A DNA stretch of 64,000 bases from Halopiger aswanensis (lineage in GTDB: Archaea > Halobacteriota > Halobacteria > Halobacteriales > Natrialbaceae), in contig NZ_RAPO01000001.1 of the NCBI RefSeq assembly GCF_003610195.1, positions 806,001 through 870,000 of the forward strand. The letters are read 5' to 3'. The translations under genes and the position numbers were made by a program. The stretch's first letter is position 1, and each line of letters opens with the position of its first letter. Shown here piece by piece: positions 43,192 to 52,460 of this stretch. Under the pieces are notes generated by a model that was given only the letters and a program-made list of their open reading frames with translations, was not told the origin of the DNA and searched no databases.

Positions 43192-46100
43192 ATGGAGTCA
43201 ATGGCTATTGACGAGGGTGACCGGTCGGACGCCGGGGATTTTGCTTCGGGCGAGGCGTCCGACTCCGCGTCGGCAGACGAGCGGGCCGCCGGTTCCGATT
43301 CGGACTCGGATCCGGCGTCCGGATCATCGGTCCGAGTCGGCGACTATACGTGGGAAGATTTCATGGTGGAGTACGGGTACGGTGACGACGTTTCGACGCT
43401 GTATCCGGACGATCCGGCTCCTGACGACGACCAACTTGGCCTCGAGACGGGCGAAGCGGACGCCTCGACGGTGCCAAGCGGCGACGACTGGGAGCAGGTC
43501 GCGTTCGATCCCGAATCCTATCTCGGCTACCATCCGGACGACTTGACGGACCGCGTGCTACCGATCGCGGGGGACAACGCGGACGCACTGTGGGACGAAT
43601 TTCTCGAGTACGTCGATCCGGAGACCACGCCGGTCGTCAAGGACGTCTGGACCTGGGAACACTACAAGTGGGAGTACTACTACGAAGACGACGGCTCCAG
43701 ACCGCGCGATAGCGACGGCGAGGTCGTCGAACACGACAAGGAAGAGGCACTCGGGTTCGATCCCGACACGCTCGAGGAGCGGCTCTCGGCGGGCGCGGAT
43801 CGCGCCATGGAACTCGACGACGTCGTCGAGGAACGAACCGTCAACGTCCAGGAGGACTTCGACGAGGACGACTTTTTCTCGACTGCCGACGGCGCGACGA
43901 CGCTGACCAACCGGTACGACCTCGAGAAGGCCGTGCCGATGGAGAAGAAGACCCACTTTCAGGAGGTCGAGCGCTACTGGGTGAACAAACCCTACGCCTG
44001 CGTCGTCATCTTCCACTCGGAGCAGGAAAACGAGAAGAAGTACTACCTGATCGAACCCTACCTGAACGAGATCGAGGACGAACTCCAGGCGTTCCTCTCG
44101 GGCAAACTCCGGACGGCGATCAAGTACTCCGACGACGGGATCAAGGAGAAGGCCGACGAGGACGGTCGCCGGATCGTCATCGAGGACGAGACCCGGCGCC
44201 TGCTGAAGCGGTACGACCTCTACGAGAAAACCGCCGGCAGCAAGACGGCCGGCCTCCTCGAGACGGTCCAGTCGCTGCTGAACGACGACGAGGAGGACGA
44301 GGACGACGGCCCGACCGAACTCGAAGGAATCGAGGTCCGACCCGAGCCCGCGATCCTCGAGGAGGATCCGGACACGCTAAACGAGTATCAGGTCGAGAAG
44401 CTCCTCTATTTGCTGCAGCGCAACTTCATCGGCTACGAGCGCATCGACGGGATCAAACACGACATCAACGTCGAGGACATCTCCGTCGACGGCTACAACT
44501 CGCCGGTGTTCGTCTACCACTCCGACTACGAGCAGATCATCACCAACGTCTACCACGGCGAGGAGGAACTCGACGACTTCGTCGTGAAACTCGCCCAGCG
44601 GTCCGGAAAGGGGATCAGTAAACGACTCCCGCAGGTCGACGCGACCCTCCCCGACGGCTCGCGTGCCCAACTGACGCTGGGCCAGGAGGTTTCGGACCAC
44701 GGGACCAACTACACCATCCGCCAGTTCAAGGACGTCCCCTTTACCCCGATCGACCTCATCAACTGGAACACCTTCTCGCTCGACGAGATGGCGTTCCTCT
44801 GGCTCTGTATCGAGAACCACAAGAGCCTGATCTTCGCCGGCGGTACCGCATCCGGGAAGACGACCTCTCTGAACGCCGTCTCGCTGTTTATCCCCTCGAG
44901 CGCGAAGATCGTCTCCATCGAGGACACCCGCGAGGTCGAACTGCCACAGCGTAACTGGATCGCCAGCGTCACCCGGCCGTCGTTCTCCGACGACGAGCAA
45001 GGCGACGTCGACGAGTTCGACCTCCTCGAGGCAGCGCTCCGCCAGCGCCCTGACTACATCGTCATGGGTGAGATCCGCGGTGAAGAGGGGCGGACGCTGT
45101 TCCAGGTGATGTCGACGGGTCACACCACGTACACGACCTTCCACGCGGACTCCGTCGACGAGGTCCTCAAACGATTCACGACGGATCCGATCAACGTCTC
45201 GAAGACGATGTTCACCGCCCTGGACCTGGTGTCGATCCAGACGCAGACGCGGGTCCAGGGCCGAAAGGTCCGCCGGAACAAATCCCTCACGGAGATCAAC
45301 CACTACGAGGCCGAAAACGACGAGATCAACGTTCAGGACGTCTACCAGTGGCAGGCCGAGACCGACGAGTACCTCAAGATGGGGGACTCGAACACCTTAG
45401 AGGAGATCCAGTTCGATCGCGGGTGGAGCCGCGAGAAACTCGAGGAGGAACTGTTCAAGCGGAAGGTAATCCTCGCCTATCTGATCAAGAACGAGCTGAA
45501 CACGTACGCGGAAGTCGCGGCGACGGCTCAGGCGTTCATCAACGACCCCGACACGATCCTCACGCTCATCGCGAACGGCCAACTCGAGGACAGCCTCGAC
45601 GATCTCCGCGAGATGGAGAGCGTCCTGATCGACGTCGACCAGGAGAAGGAGGAACTCGTCCCGCGACCCGAGGCGACGGGCGAGACGTACAACACCTCGG
45701 TCGACGTCCTCGAGCGCGCCGAGGAATCGCTGTTCGAGGACTACCGCGGGAAGGTCCCCAGCGGCCTCGCGAGCGCGCTCGGTGACCTCGACGAGGAGGA
45801 GCCGATCGACGTCGACGGGGACGACGAGTCGTTCGACGATTCGATCGACGACGCCGACGACGGCTGGGGCATCGACGAACAGTCGGCAGCGGCGACCGAC
45901 GACGGATTCACCACCGGCGGCACCGACGACCAGCCAGCCTGGATCACGGACGATACGAACTTCGATATCGGGTTCGACGAGGGCTCGAGTCCGACGGCGG
46001 ACGATGGCGCCAGTGCCCAATCGTGGACGGCCAGCGCCGATACCTCGTCGACCACCGAAAGCGCGGCCGAAGCCAGTGCCGACTCGACTGCCAGCACGGC

Positions 46101-47367
46101 GGGTTCGAGCGGCGGCGACCGCGAGATTGCGACGGGACAGTTCGACATGTCGCCGGTCGAGACGCAATCAGTCGGCGGCGGCGATGGTGGTGGGCAATCG
46201 GCTTCGAGTACCGGCCACGCAGCAGGTACAGCCTCGGATTCCGAGGACGATCCGATCGTGTTCTCGGCGGACGACGCGCCCGAAGACGGTGGATTCGGCG
46301 GCCTATTCGATAACATGGATGAGACGCTGAACGAAATGGACGAAGTCGACGAGGCCCGCTCTTCGTCAACCCCGGCCGGTGCCGGCGGAGCAGCCGACGA
46401 GCCGGTCTTTACGGAGGGCGACTCGACGTCGATCTTCGATCCCGAAGCGGACGCCGGCCCGTCGTTCGGCGATTTCACCGACGAACTCGAGGACGCGCGG
46501 CCGTCGGGGGCCGAGTCGAAATCCGGGGCCGCGTCCGAGTCCGATTCTGGTACGGCGTCAACCGCGGCGACGACCGAATCGGCTTCAGTTGATCCGGAAC
46601 CGGAGTCGAAGCCGGAACCCGAGTCAACGTCTGACTCAGAGCCGGAATCAGAACCCGAACCGCCGACGATCGACATCGACGAGCCGTCAGCGAGCGCCGA
46701 CACCGATGCTTCCGACTCGGAACCGGGAGGCGGTGACGACGCCGCTGAAACAGAGACGGTGGCCTTCGAGGAGGATGCTATCGCTGCCGACGATTCCGAC
46801 GCCGGTGGCGATGATGAAGACGACGTCAATGACGGTGAGGGCGTCGGTGACGATGAGGCCGCTGAACCCGCACCGCCGATCGAAACGGACGCGGAGCCGC
46901 CGACGATCGACGTCGATCGTTCCGCGGACCAGCGCGACGGTGACGGTACCGCAGCGGACAAGGCGGACGCCGAGACTGTGTCAGAGGAGCCGGATGCCGA
47001 GACTGTGCCAGAGGAGCCGGATGCCGAGACTGTGCCAGAGGAGCCGGATGCCGAGACTGTGCCAGAGGAGACGGCAGCCAGTACGAATTCGAAGTCCTCC
47101 ACGCCCACTGAGCCACAATCCGAGTCGACGAACGACGACGACGGCACCGACAGTCGAGACGACGGCGAATCGATCTTCGGCCCTGAATCCGACCCGATTT
47201 TCAGCGATGACGAGGCACCTGCTGCACCCGACGAGACGGATGCCGCCGACGAGCCCGAATCGCTGTTCGGCGACGCCGCCGAAACCGCCGACGATTCCGG
47301 CGATGAATCCGACTCGATCTTCGATGGGACGGGCACCGAGAGCGACGACGAGGAAACCGACACATGA
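43192..47367 (+). CDS. PilB-like type IV pilus/secretion ATPase with long acidic tail
   Basis: 1391 residues from the ATG at 43192 (preceded by GGGTGAGG); ATG 43201 is also possible. Residues ~1-200 are acidic with W/Y-rich motifs (GDYTWEDFMVEYGYGD). Residues ~230-800 form the GspE/VirB11-type motor: LIFAGGTASGKTTSLNA (Walker A, ~550), VSIEDTREVELPQRNW (Asp box), RQRPDYIVMGEIRGEEG (Walker B) and STGHTTYTTFHAD (His box). From ~845 to the end is a disordered Asp/Glu/Ser-rich tail with a repeated ETVPEEPDA. It powers pilus assembly with the PilC-like protein at 47364. The tail is unusual for the family. ArlI of the archaellum is related, but the pilin-rich operon favours a PilB3-type system. Confidence 0.85.
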   Translation: MESMAIDEGDRSDAGDFASGEASDSASADERAAGSDSDSDPASGSSVRVGDYTWEDFMVEYGYGDDVSTLYPDDPAPDDDQLGLETGEADASTVPSGDDWEQVAFDPESYLGYHPDDLTDRVLPIAGDNADALWDEFLEYVDPETTPVVKDVWTWEHYKWEYYYEDDGSRPRDSDGEVVEHDKEEALGFDPDTLEERLSAGADRAMELDDVVEERTVNVQEDFDEDDFFSTADGATTLTNRYDLEKAVPMEKKTHFQEVERYWVNKPYACVVIFHSEQENEKKYYLIEPYLNEIEDELQAFLSGKLRTAIKYSDDGIKEKADEDGRRIVIEDETRRLLKRYDLYEKTAGSKTAGLLETVQSLLNDDEEDEDDGPTELEGIEVRPEPAILEEDPDTLNEYQVEKLLYLLQRNFIGYERIDGIKHDINVEDISVDGYNSPVFVYHSDYEQIITNVYHGEEELDDFVVKLAQRSGKGISKRLPQVDATLPDGSRAQLTLGQEVSDHGTNYTIRQFKDVPFTPIDLINWNTFSLDEMAFLWLCIENHKSLIFAGGTASGKTTSLNAVSLFIPSSAKIVSIEDTREVELPQRNWIASVTRPSFSDDEQGDVDEFDLLEAALRQRPDYIVMGEIRGEEGRTLFQVMSTGHTTYTTFHADSVDEVLKRFTTDPINVSKTMFTALDLVSIQTQTRVQGRKVRRNKSLTEINHYEAENDEINVQDVYQWQAETDEYLKMGDSNTLEEIQFDRGWSREKLEEELFKRKVILAYLIKNELNTYAEVAATAQAFINDPDTILTLIANGQLEDSLDDLREMESVLIDVDQEKEELVPRPEATGETYNTSVDVLERAEESLFEDYRGKVPSGLASALGDLDEEEPIDVDGDDESFDDSIDDADDGWGIDEQSAAATDDGFTTGGTDDQPAWITDDTNFDIGFDEGSSPTADDGASAQSWTASADTSSTTESAAEASADSTASTAGSSGGDREIATGQFDMSPVETQSVGGGDGGGQSASSTGHAAGTASDSEDDPIVFSADDAPEDGGFGGLFDNMDETLNEMDEVDEARSSSTPAGAGGAADEPVFTEGDSTSIFDPEADAGPSFGDFTDELEDARPSGAESKSGAASESDSGTASTAATTESASVDPEPESKPEPESTSDSEPESEPEPPTIDIDEPSASADTDASDSEPGGGDDAAETETVAFEEDAIAADDSDAGGDDEDDVNDGEGVGDDEAAEPAPPIETDAEPPTIDVDRSADQRDGDGTAADKADAETVSEEPDAETVPEEPDAETVPEEPDAETVPEETAASTNSKSSTPTEPQSESTNDDDGTDSRDDGESIFGPESDPIFSDDEAPAAPDETDAADEPESLFGDAAETADDSGDESDSIFDGTGTESDDEETDT

Positions 47368-49436
47368 GCCTCCAAACTGACGATCGTGACACCGGAGGTG
47401 GCGTCGCGGGTGGTTCGAGTTCCGACGCGCTCGGGAACGCCTTCTACCCGCTGTACCGCCTGCTGTTCGACGAGGACAGCGAGTTCGTCGCCGACGTCGA
47501 GACCAAACTTGCACAATCCCGGATGACGGATCCGGTCGAGCTCTACCTCGCTCGAGCGCTCGGGATCGGCCTCATCACCGGGCTGGCGTTGTGGCTGATC
47601 GGGCTCACGATCGGCTACGGGCTCTTCGCGACGGGGCTGATCACGGTCAACGAACTCCTCGGCATTCCGCTGCAGAATCAGACGCTTATCCAGATCATCG
47701 AGCAGCTCAAGGTCCCGGCGCTGGTCTTCGGGACCGGGCTCGTGTTCGGCACGATCGGGTTCGCCCTCGGCTTCGGCTCGCTGACCGCGATCCCCTACTC
47801 GCGCGCCTCCGCTCGCAAGCGCGAGATCAACATGCTGCTGACCGACTCCGTCTCCTTTATGTACGCGCTGTCGGTCGGCGGCCTCAACCAGCTCGAGATC
47901 ATCGAGGCGATGGCCCAGGCCGACGACACCTACGGCGAGGTCGCCAAGGAGTTCCAGAGCATCGTCAAGGAGACCGAATACTTCGACGTCGACTACCGGA
48001 CGGCGATCCGCAAGCAGGCCTTGGAGACCCCGAGTGACGAACTCTCGCAGTTCCTGACCGACATGCTCTCGATCGTCAACAGCGGCGGTGACATGGAGAA
48101 CTTCCTCGAGGACAAGAAGGAAAAGCACATGCGAACCGCCAAACAGGAGCAGGAACTGACCCTCGAAACCCTCGAGCTGTTCGGCGAGATGTACATGACG
48201 CTGTCGCTGTTCCCGCTCTTGCTCATCATCATCATGGTCGTCATGCAGATGATTCCGCAGGCGGAGGTGACGGACAACATGCTCTACATGACCGTCTACG
48301 GATTGATTCCGCTGACCGGCGTTGGCTTCCTCGTGCTGGTTTCGACGGTCAAACACGACGAACCCGGCGACGGCTTCCTCTCGATGACCGACGACAACGG
48401 CCGCATCCAGCGAGCCCAGCAGCAGGGGCTGCTCAACCTCGGGCTCGTCGAGGCCTTCACCGGCGAGCACAGCGTCTTCGATCGCATCAAGAACCGCGAA
48501 GGAACCCACGAGACGGTCAAGGTACTCAAGCGACCGCACATCTTCTTCCGGGACAACCCGCTGTACACGCTGGCATTGACCGTGCCCGCGTCGCTCGTCG
48601 TGATCACGTCGGCGATGGTAACCGGTGCGGCGCCGACGTCGTGGAGCGCCCTGCTCGAGAACCCGATCTGGGGAACGTTCGTCTACGTCTACGTGCCGCT
48701 GTACTGTATGGCGATTCCGCTCTCGATCTTCCGCGAGTGGAACGTCAGGCACCGAAACACCGTCGTCAACCAGCTCTCGGAGGACCTGCGCAAGCTCGCC
48801 AGTGCGAACGACACCGGGCTAACGCTGCTCGAGTCGCTCAAATCCGTATCGGACACTACGAGCGGCAAGCTAGCCCGCGAGTTCGAGATGATGCACACGA
48901 AGGTCAACTACGGGATGAGCCTGAAGGAGGCGCTCATCGAGTTTAACAACAAGTACCACATCCCCCGGCTCGCACGGACGACGCGACTGATCACCGAAGC
49001 ACAGGAGGCGTCGAACCAGATCACCGACGTCCTTCGCACCGCTGCCCGCGCGAGCGAGAATCACGACGATATCGAACGCGACCGCAAGTCCCGGACGCGG
49101 ATGCAGGTCGTGATCATCGTTATGACGTTCATGACCGTTCTCGCCGTGATCGCTATCCTCAAGACCCAGTTCATCGATACGATGGCCGGACTCAACCCGG
49201 GTAGTAGCGGCGGTGGCTCCGGCGGCGGAGCAGGTGGTGACCTCGCACAGGCGGACCTCAGCAGTAACGTGGACGTGGATATGCTGTCGGTGTTGTTCTT
49301 CCACGCGGTGACGATGCAGGCGATCATCTCGGGATTCATCTGTGGCTACATCCGTGACGCGGACATTCTGAGCGGACTCAAGTACGCGGTTATACTGGCG
49401 ACGATCGCACTCGTCGGCTGGATGCTGGTGGCCTAA
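47364..49436 (+). CDS. PilC-like type IV pilus platform protein (TadC/GspF family)
   Basis: 690 residues, start overlapping the ATPase stop (ATGA). It contains two GspF-type cytoplasmic helical domains (MLLTDSVSFMYALSVGGLNQ and LRKLASANDTGLTLLESLKS), each followed by membrane helices, for about nine in total, as in archaeal PilC/ArlJ. A Gly/Ser-rich periplasmic-side loop (NPGSSGGGSGGGAGGD) lies before the last helices. It forms the membrane base on which the ATPase acts. Five pilin-like genes follow in the same operon. Confidence 0.88.
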   Translation: MSLQTDDRDTGGGVAGGSSSDALGNAFYPLYRLLFDEDSEFVADVETKLAQSRMTDPVELYLARALGIGLITGLALWLIGLTIGYGLFATGLITVNELLGIPLQNQTLIQIIEQLKVPALVFGTGLVFGTIGFALGFGSLTAIPYSRASARKREINMLLTDSVSFMYALSVGGLNQLEIIEAMAQADDTYGEVAKEFQSIVKETEYFDVDYRTAIRKQALETPSDELSQFLTDMLSIVNSGGDMENFLEDKKEKHMRTAKQEQELTLETLELFGEMYMTLSLFPLLLIIIMVVMQMIPQAEVTDNMLYMTVYGLIPLTGVGFLVLVSTVKHDEPGDGFLSMTDDNGRIQRAQQQGLLNLGLVEAFTGEHSVFDRIKNREGTHETVKVLKRPHIFFRDNPLYTLALTVPASLVVITSAMVTGAAPTSWSALLENPIWGTFVYVYVPLYCMAIPLSIFREWNVRHRNTVVNQLSEDLRKLASANDTGLTLLESLKSVSDTTSGKLAREFEMMHTKVNYGMSLKEALIEFNNKYHIPRLARTTRLITEAQEASNQITDVLRTAARASENHDDIERDRKSRTRMQVVIIVMTFMTVLAVIAILKTQFIDTMAGLNPGSSGGGSGGGAGGDLAQADLSSNVDVDMLSVLFFHAVTMQAIISGFICGYIRDADILSGLKYAVILATIALVGWMLVA

Positions 49437-49437
49437 T

Positions 49438-50010
49438 ATGACGGCGAGATCACGACCACGACCTCGAGACGGACGATCCAAACGGACGCGGCGCAAGCGA
49501 CCGCGGACGGTTTCGATCTCGCTGGCGGATCGCGGCCAGACGACGCAGGACTTCGCTATCGGTATCGGCGTCTTCATTCTGGCGGTCGCGTTCGTCTTCT
49601 CGTTCCTGCCGTCGATCGTGACGCCCTACGATTCGTCCGTCGGCGGTGCGGAAACGGCGCAGGCGGATCGGATCGCGGATCGGGTCGTGCAGAACCTCTC
49701 GACTGGCGAGTCGCCGAACGAGATCGACGAGACTCCGATCGTTACCGGTGCGTGGAACGAGAGCCAGCTAGCTACCCGAACCGGACTTAGAACGACGACG
49801 ACCGGCGGCGGCGATACCGTGCTTATCGACAAGGCGAACGTGACGATACAGCACCTCAACGGAAGTACCGTCGAACACACGACTGTCGACGGCGTCGGTC
49901 CGGCCTATGAGGACCAGCCGGCTGCCAGCTCGGCCCGTATCGTCGCACTCAAAGACGACTCCGACGATTTCGACGAACCGGCGTATCGGCTCCTCGTGAG
50001 GGTGTGGTGA
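49438..50010 (+). CDS. Type IV pilin-like protein 1
   Basis: 190 residues. A basic N-terminus (RPRPRDGRSKRTRRKRPR) leads to LADRGQTTQDFAIGIGVFIL: an Arg-Gly-Gln junction followed by a hydrophobic helix, the class III signal pattern processed by PibD. The rest is an exported beta-rich domain (TTGGGDTVLIDKANVTIQHL). It is probably a minor pilin; two bases separate it from the platform gene. Confidence 0.75.
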   Translation: MTARSRPRPRDGRSKRTRRKRPRTVSISLADRGQTTQDFAIGIGVFILAVAFVFSFLPSIVTPYDSSVGGAETAQADRIADRVVQNLSTGESPNEIDETPIVTGAWNESQLATRTGLRTTTTGGGDTVLIDKANVTIQHLNGSTVEHTTVDGVGPAYEDQPAASSARIVALKDDSDDFDEPAYRLLVRVW

Positions 50011-50014
50011 TCGC

Positions 50015-50686
50015 ATGAACGACGGACCTACCGCCCACAATCGCGACAGCTACACTCGAGACCGCGCGCAAGCGTACACCCTCGAGGGATTCATCGGGGC
50101 GATGATCGTCCTGATGGCGGTGCTGTTCGCGCTCCAGTCGGCGGTGATCACGCCGACGACCGGCGGACTGGCCGATCGGACCGTCCAGGAACAACTCCAA
50201 CAGGAGACCCAGGACGCGCTGGTCGTCGCCGCGGCGAACGAAACCCGGAATCTGTCCTACACGCTCAGGTACTGGGAGAAAGACGGCGATGAAATCGTCT
50301 TCAACGGGACCGACCAGCCCGGGCCGAACGGCCAGCGGGTGTACAGCGAGGAGCAGTTCGGGAACTTCACGCTCGGCCAGCTCTTCGACGACCGGTTGAC
50401 CGAAACCGGCCGAAGCTACAACGTCGAACTCCACTACGAGAACGGTTCCGGTGGCGAACTCGAGACGACACACCTCGTCTATCAGGGGAGTCCGCCGTCG
50501 AACGCACAGACGGCGAGCTACATCGTGACGCTGTACGACGATCAGCCGGTGACCGGCACGGACGAGTATGCGAATCTCAGCGACGCTGAGAACGAGTCGA
50601 ACACCACGCCGCCGATTCCGGAACACCACAACGCTGGGTCCAGTGCACTCTACAACGTCGTCGAGGTGCGGGTGATCGTATGGTAA
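50015..50686 (+). CDS. Type IV pilin-like protein 2
   Basis: 223 residues. TRDRAQAYTLEGFIGAMIVL places an Arg-Ala-Gln junction and a Glu at +5-like position before a hydrophobic helix, close to the archaeal pilin consensus. The exported part is beta-rich with several N-x-S/T sites. Its end overlaps the next ATG by seven bases. Confidence 0.75.
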   Translation: MNDGPTAHNRDSYTRDRAQAYTLEGFIGAMIVLMAVLFALQSAVITPTTGGLADRTVQEQLQQETQDALVVAAANETRNLSYTLRYWEKDGDEIVFNGTDQPGPNGQRVYSEEQFGNFTLGQLFDDRLTETGRSYNVELHYENGSGGELETTHLVYQGSPPSNAQTASYIVTLYDDQPVTGTDEYANLSDAENESNTTPPIPEHHNAGSSALYNVVEVRVIVW

Positions 50687-51117
50687 CTGCGACTGGCGAT
50701 CGATCCCGCGGACAGATCATCCTCATCGGTGCGATCGCGCTCGCGTTCATCATCCTCGGGATCGTCGTCGTGTTCAACGGCGTCCTGTACACCGAGACGA
50801 TCTCGTCCGGAACGGCGAGCCAGGGCGGGAGTTCGGCAGCCGTTACCGATGCCGAACTCGAGCAGAGTATCGGCTGTATCCTCACGAGATACAATCAAAC
50901 CGAAACCGATCAAGCCGAAACGGAGATCGAGGAGTTCGGGAGGATCTATCGAAACGTAAGCGCACAGTCGGAGACCACGCTGATCAACGTTAGTGACGTC
51001 GATGTGAGAGGAACCGGCAGCAGCGATATCAACGCAACCGTGAACGTCACGTACGACACACACGATCTGCAGTATAACCAGCAGCGAGAAATCGAACCCG
51101 ACGAGGAGTGTCCCTGA
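50680..51117 (+). CDS. Type IV pilin-like protein 3
   Basis: 145 residues. GDRSRGQIILIGAIALAFII gives the Arg-Gly-Gln junction and membrane helix almost at the N-terminus. The exported domain is helical then beta, with two Cys residues (IGCILTRYNQ and the terminal EECP) that could form a disulfide. It overlaps the previous gene. Confidence 0.72.
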   Translation: MVTATGDRSRGQIILIGAIALAFIILGIVVVFNGVLYTETISSGTASQGGSSAAVTDAELEQSIGCILTRYNQTETDQAETEIEEFGRIYRNVSAQSETTLINVSDVDVRGTGSSDINATVNVTYDTHDLQYNQQREIEPDEECP

Positions 51118-51122
51118 GAACG

Positions 51123-51635
51123 ATGATTGAGCAGCGTCCGTCCGACGAACGAAATCGGGAGCAGGACCGACACCGGGACCGAGGCGTCTCCATCGCGATC
51201 ACGCACGTCCTGACGATCGGCATCACGACGATTCTGATCGCAATGTTGTTGATGAGCGGTAGCAGCCTCCTCGAGTCGGAGACGGACCGGTCGGTCGAAA
51301 CGTCGCTCGAGACGGTCGGCGAGCGCCTCGCCGACGAAATCGCGAACGTGGATCGGATCGCGAGTCGGAACGGAACCGAAACCGTGAACCTCACCGTGGA
51401 TCACCCGCGAACGGTCTCGAATAGCGGCTACACCGTCGAGTTGCTGAACGACGCGAGTGAGGCGCCGCTGATCGAGGACGGCCCGTGTCTGCGGCTGACC
51501 GCACGGAGTACCGACGTTGTCGTGTACGTGCCGGTCGCCGTCGATGCTGACCTCGACGGTTCGGCGACCGGTGGGACGATCGAGATCAGTGCCGACGGTA
51601 ACGGGACGATCACCATCGAAGAGGTGAGCGGATGA
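51123..51635 (+). CDS. Type IV pilin-like protein 4
   Basis: 170 residues from the ATG at 51123. HRDRGVSIAITHVLTIGITT shows the Arg-Gly-Val junction followed by the hydrophobic helix. The remainder is a small beta-sandwich-like domain (AVDADLDGSATGGTIEISAD, GTITIEEVSG). ATGA overlap with the next gene. Confidence 0.72.
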   Translation: MIEQRPSDERNREQDRHRDRGVSIAITHVLTIGITTILIAMLLMSGSSLLESETDRSVETSLETVGERLADEIANVDRIASRNGTETVNLTVDHPRTVSNSGYTVELLNDASEAPLIEDGPCLRLTARSTDVVVYVPVAVDADLDGSATGGTIEISADGNGTITIEEVSG

Positions 51636-52411
51636 GCAACCGACCCGACGGCGACGTTCGTTCGTCGCTTTCACTGCAGCGAGACGAGCGGGCGGTTTCC
51701 GAACTGATCGCGTTCATCCTCGTGTTCGGAATCATCCTCAGCTCGGTCGCTATCCTCTCGGTGACTGGATTTCAGGCGATGGAAGACTATCAGGAGGTCG
51801 AGCAGGAGCGAAACGCCGACCGGGCGATGACCGCCCTCGCCGAGAACTTTAACGACGTCCTGCGATCCGACGGCGTCGAGCAGCGGTACGGCGAACTCTC
51901 GTTGCGCGGCGGAACGATCACGGTCGACGAGGGAGTCGCGCTCAACGTCTCGGTCGATGGCGAGTTCGTCGGCGACAAATCGGAGTTCGACCTCGACCAC
52001 GTCAGCGACGGCGATTCACTCCCGCTCGGCGCGTTTACGTACGAGTCCGACGACGCGGCGGTCAAGTACGAAGGCGGCGGCGTCGTTCGCTCGGAAGAAG
52101 CCGGCAGTGTTGCGCTCAAGGATCCCCAAATTCGGTACAGCGAGAACGCAGGTGACTCCGTTGCGATCGTTTCGCTTGTCGTCCTCGAGGAAAACGGCCG
52201 GTCGATACAGAGCCAAGGCGGCCGAGGAGTGACCATCTCGGTCGAGAATCGGACGAGTGCAGTCTACCGATCTGCGGACGTGAACATCTCGGCTGAGAGT
52301 GGCGACTCTCACGGGGTGTGGAAGGACGACATTCTCGCGGACTGGCAGAACGAACACGAAGATGTCGACCGCGTGCTCGTGACGGTCGTCGAAGCAAAGA
52401 TCGAATACTGA
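51632..52411 (+). CDS. Type IV pilin-like protein 5
   Basis: 259 residues. QRDERAVSELIAFILVFGII has the Arg-Ala-Val-Ser-Glu arrangement closest to canonical archaeal pilins. The exported domain of ~220 residues is beta-rich (GELSLRGGTITVDEGVALNV) and is the largest in the operon, so it may be a tip or adhesin-type pilin. Last gene of the operon. Confidence 0.75.
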   Translation: MSNRPDGDVRSSLSLQRDERAVSELIAFILVFGIILSSVAILSVTGFQAMEDYQEVEQERNADRAMTALAENFNDVLRSDGVEQRYGELSLRGGTITVDEGVALNVSVDGEFVGDKSEFDLDHVSDGDSLPLGAFTYESDDAAVKYEGGGVVRSEEAGSVALKDPQIRYSENAGDSVAIVSLVVLEENGRSIQSQGGRGVTISVENRTSAVYRSADVNISAESGDSHGVWKDDILADWQNEHEDVDRVLVTVVEAKIEY

Positions 52412-52460
52412 CGGCGACTCGGGTGGCTCCTCGAGCCGAACGTTTCCTCGAGTACCGCCG

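Noticed and set aside
45741-48752. 1003-residue minus-strand ORF across the pilus ATPase and platform genes
   Set aside because: A GC-rich codon shadow of two well-supported genes; the composition is low-complexity Ser/Asp and Arg/Glu without any fold.
43192-49436. Archaellum (arlI/arlJ) rather than pilus genes
   Set aside because: The ATPase and platform families overlap with ArlI/ArlJ and che genes are near, but no archaellin or ArlF/G/H-like gene is visible and five pilin-like genes follow. A pilus system is the better reading, though not proven.
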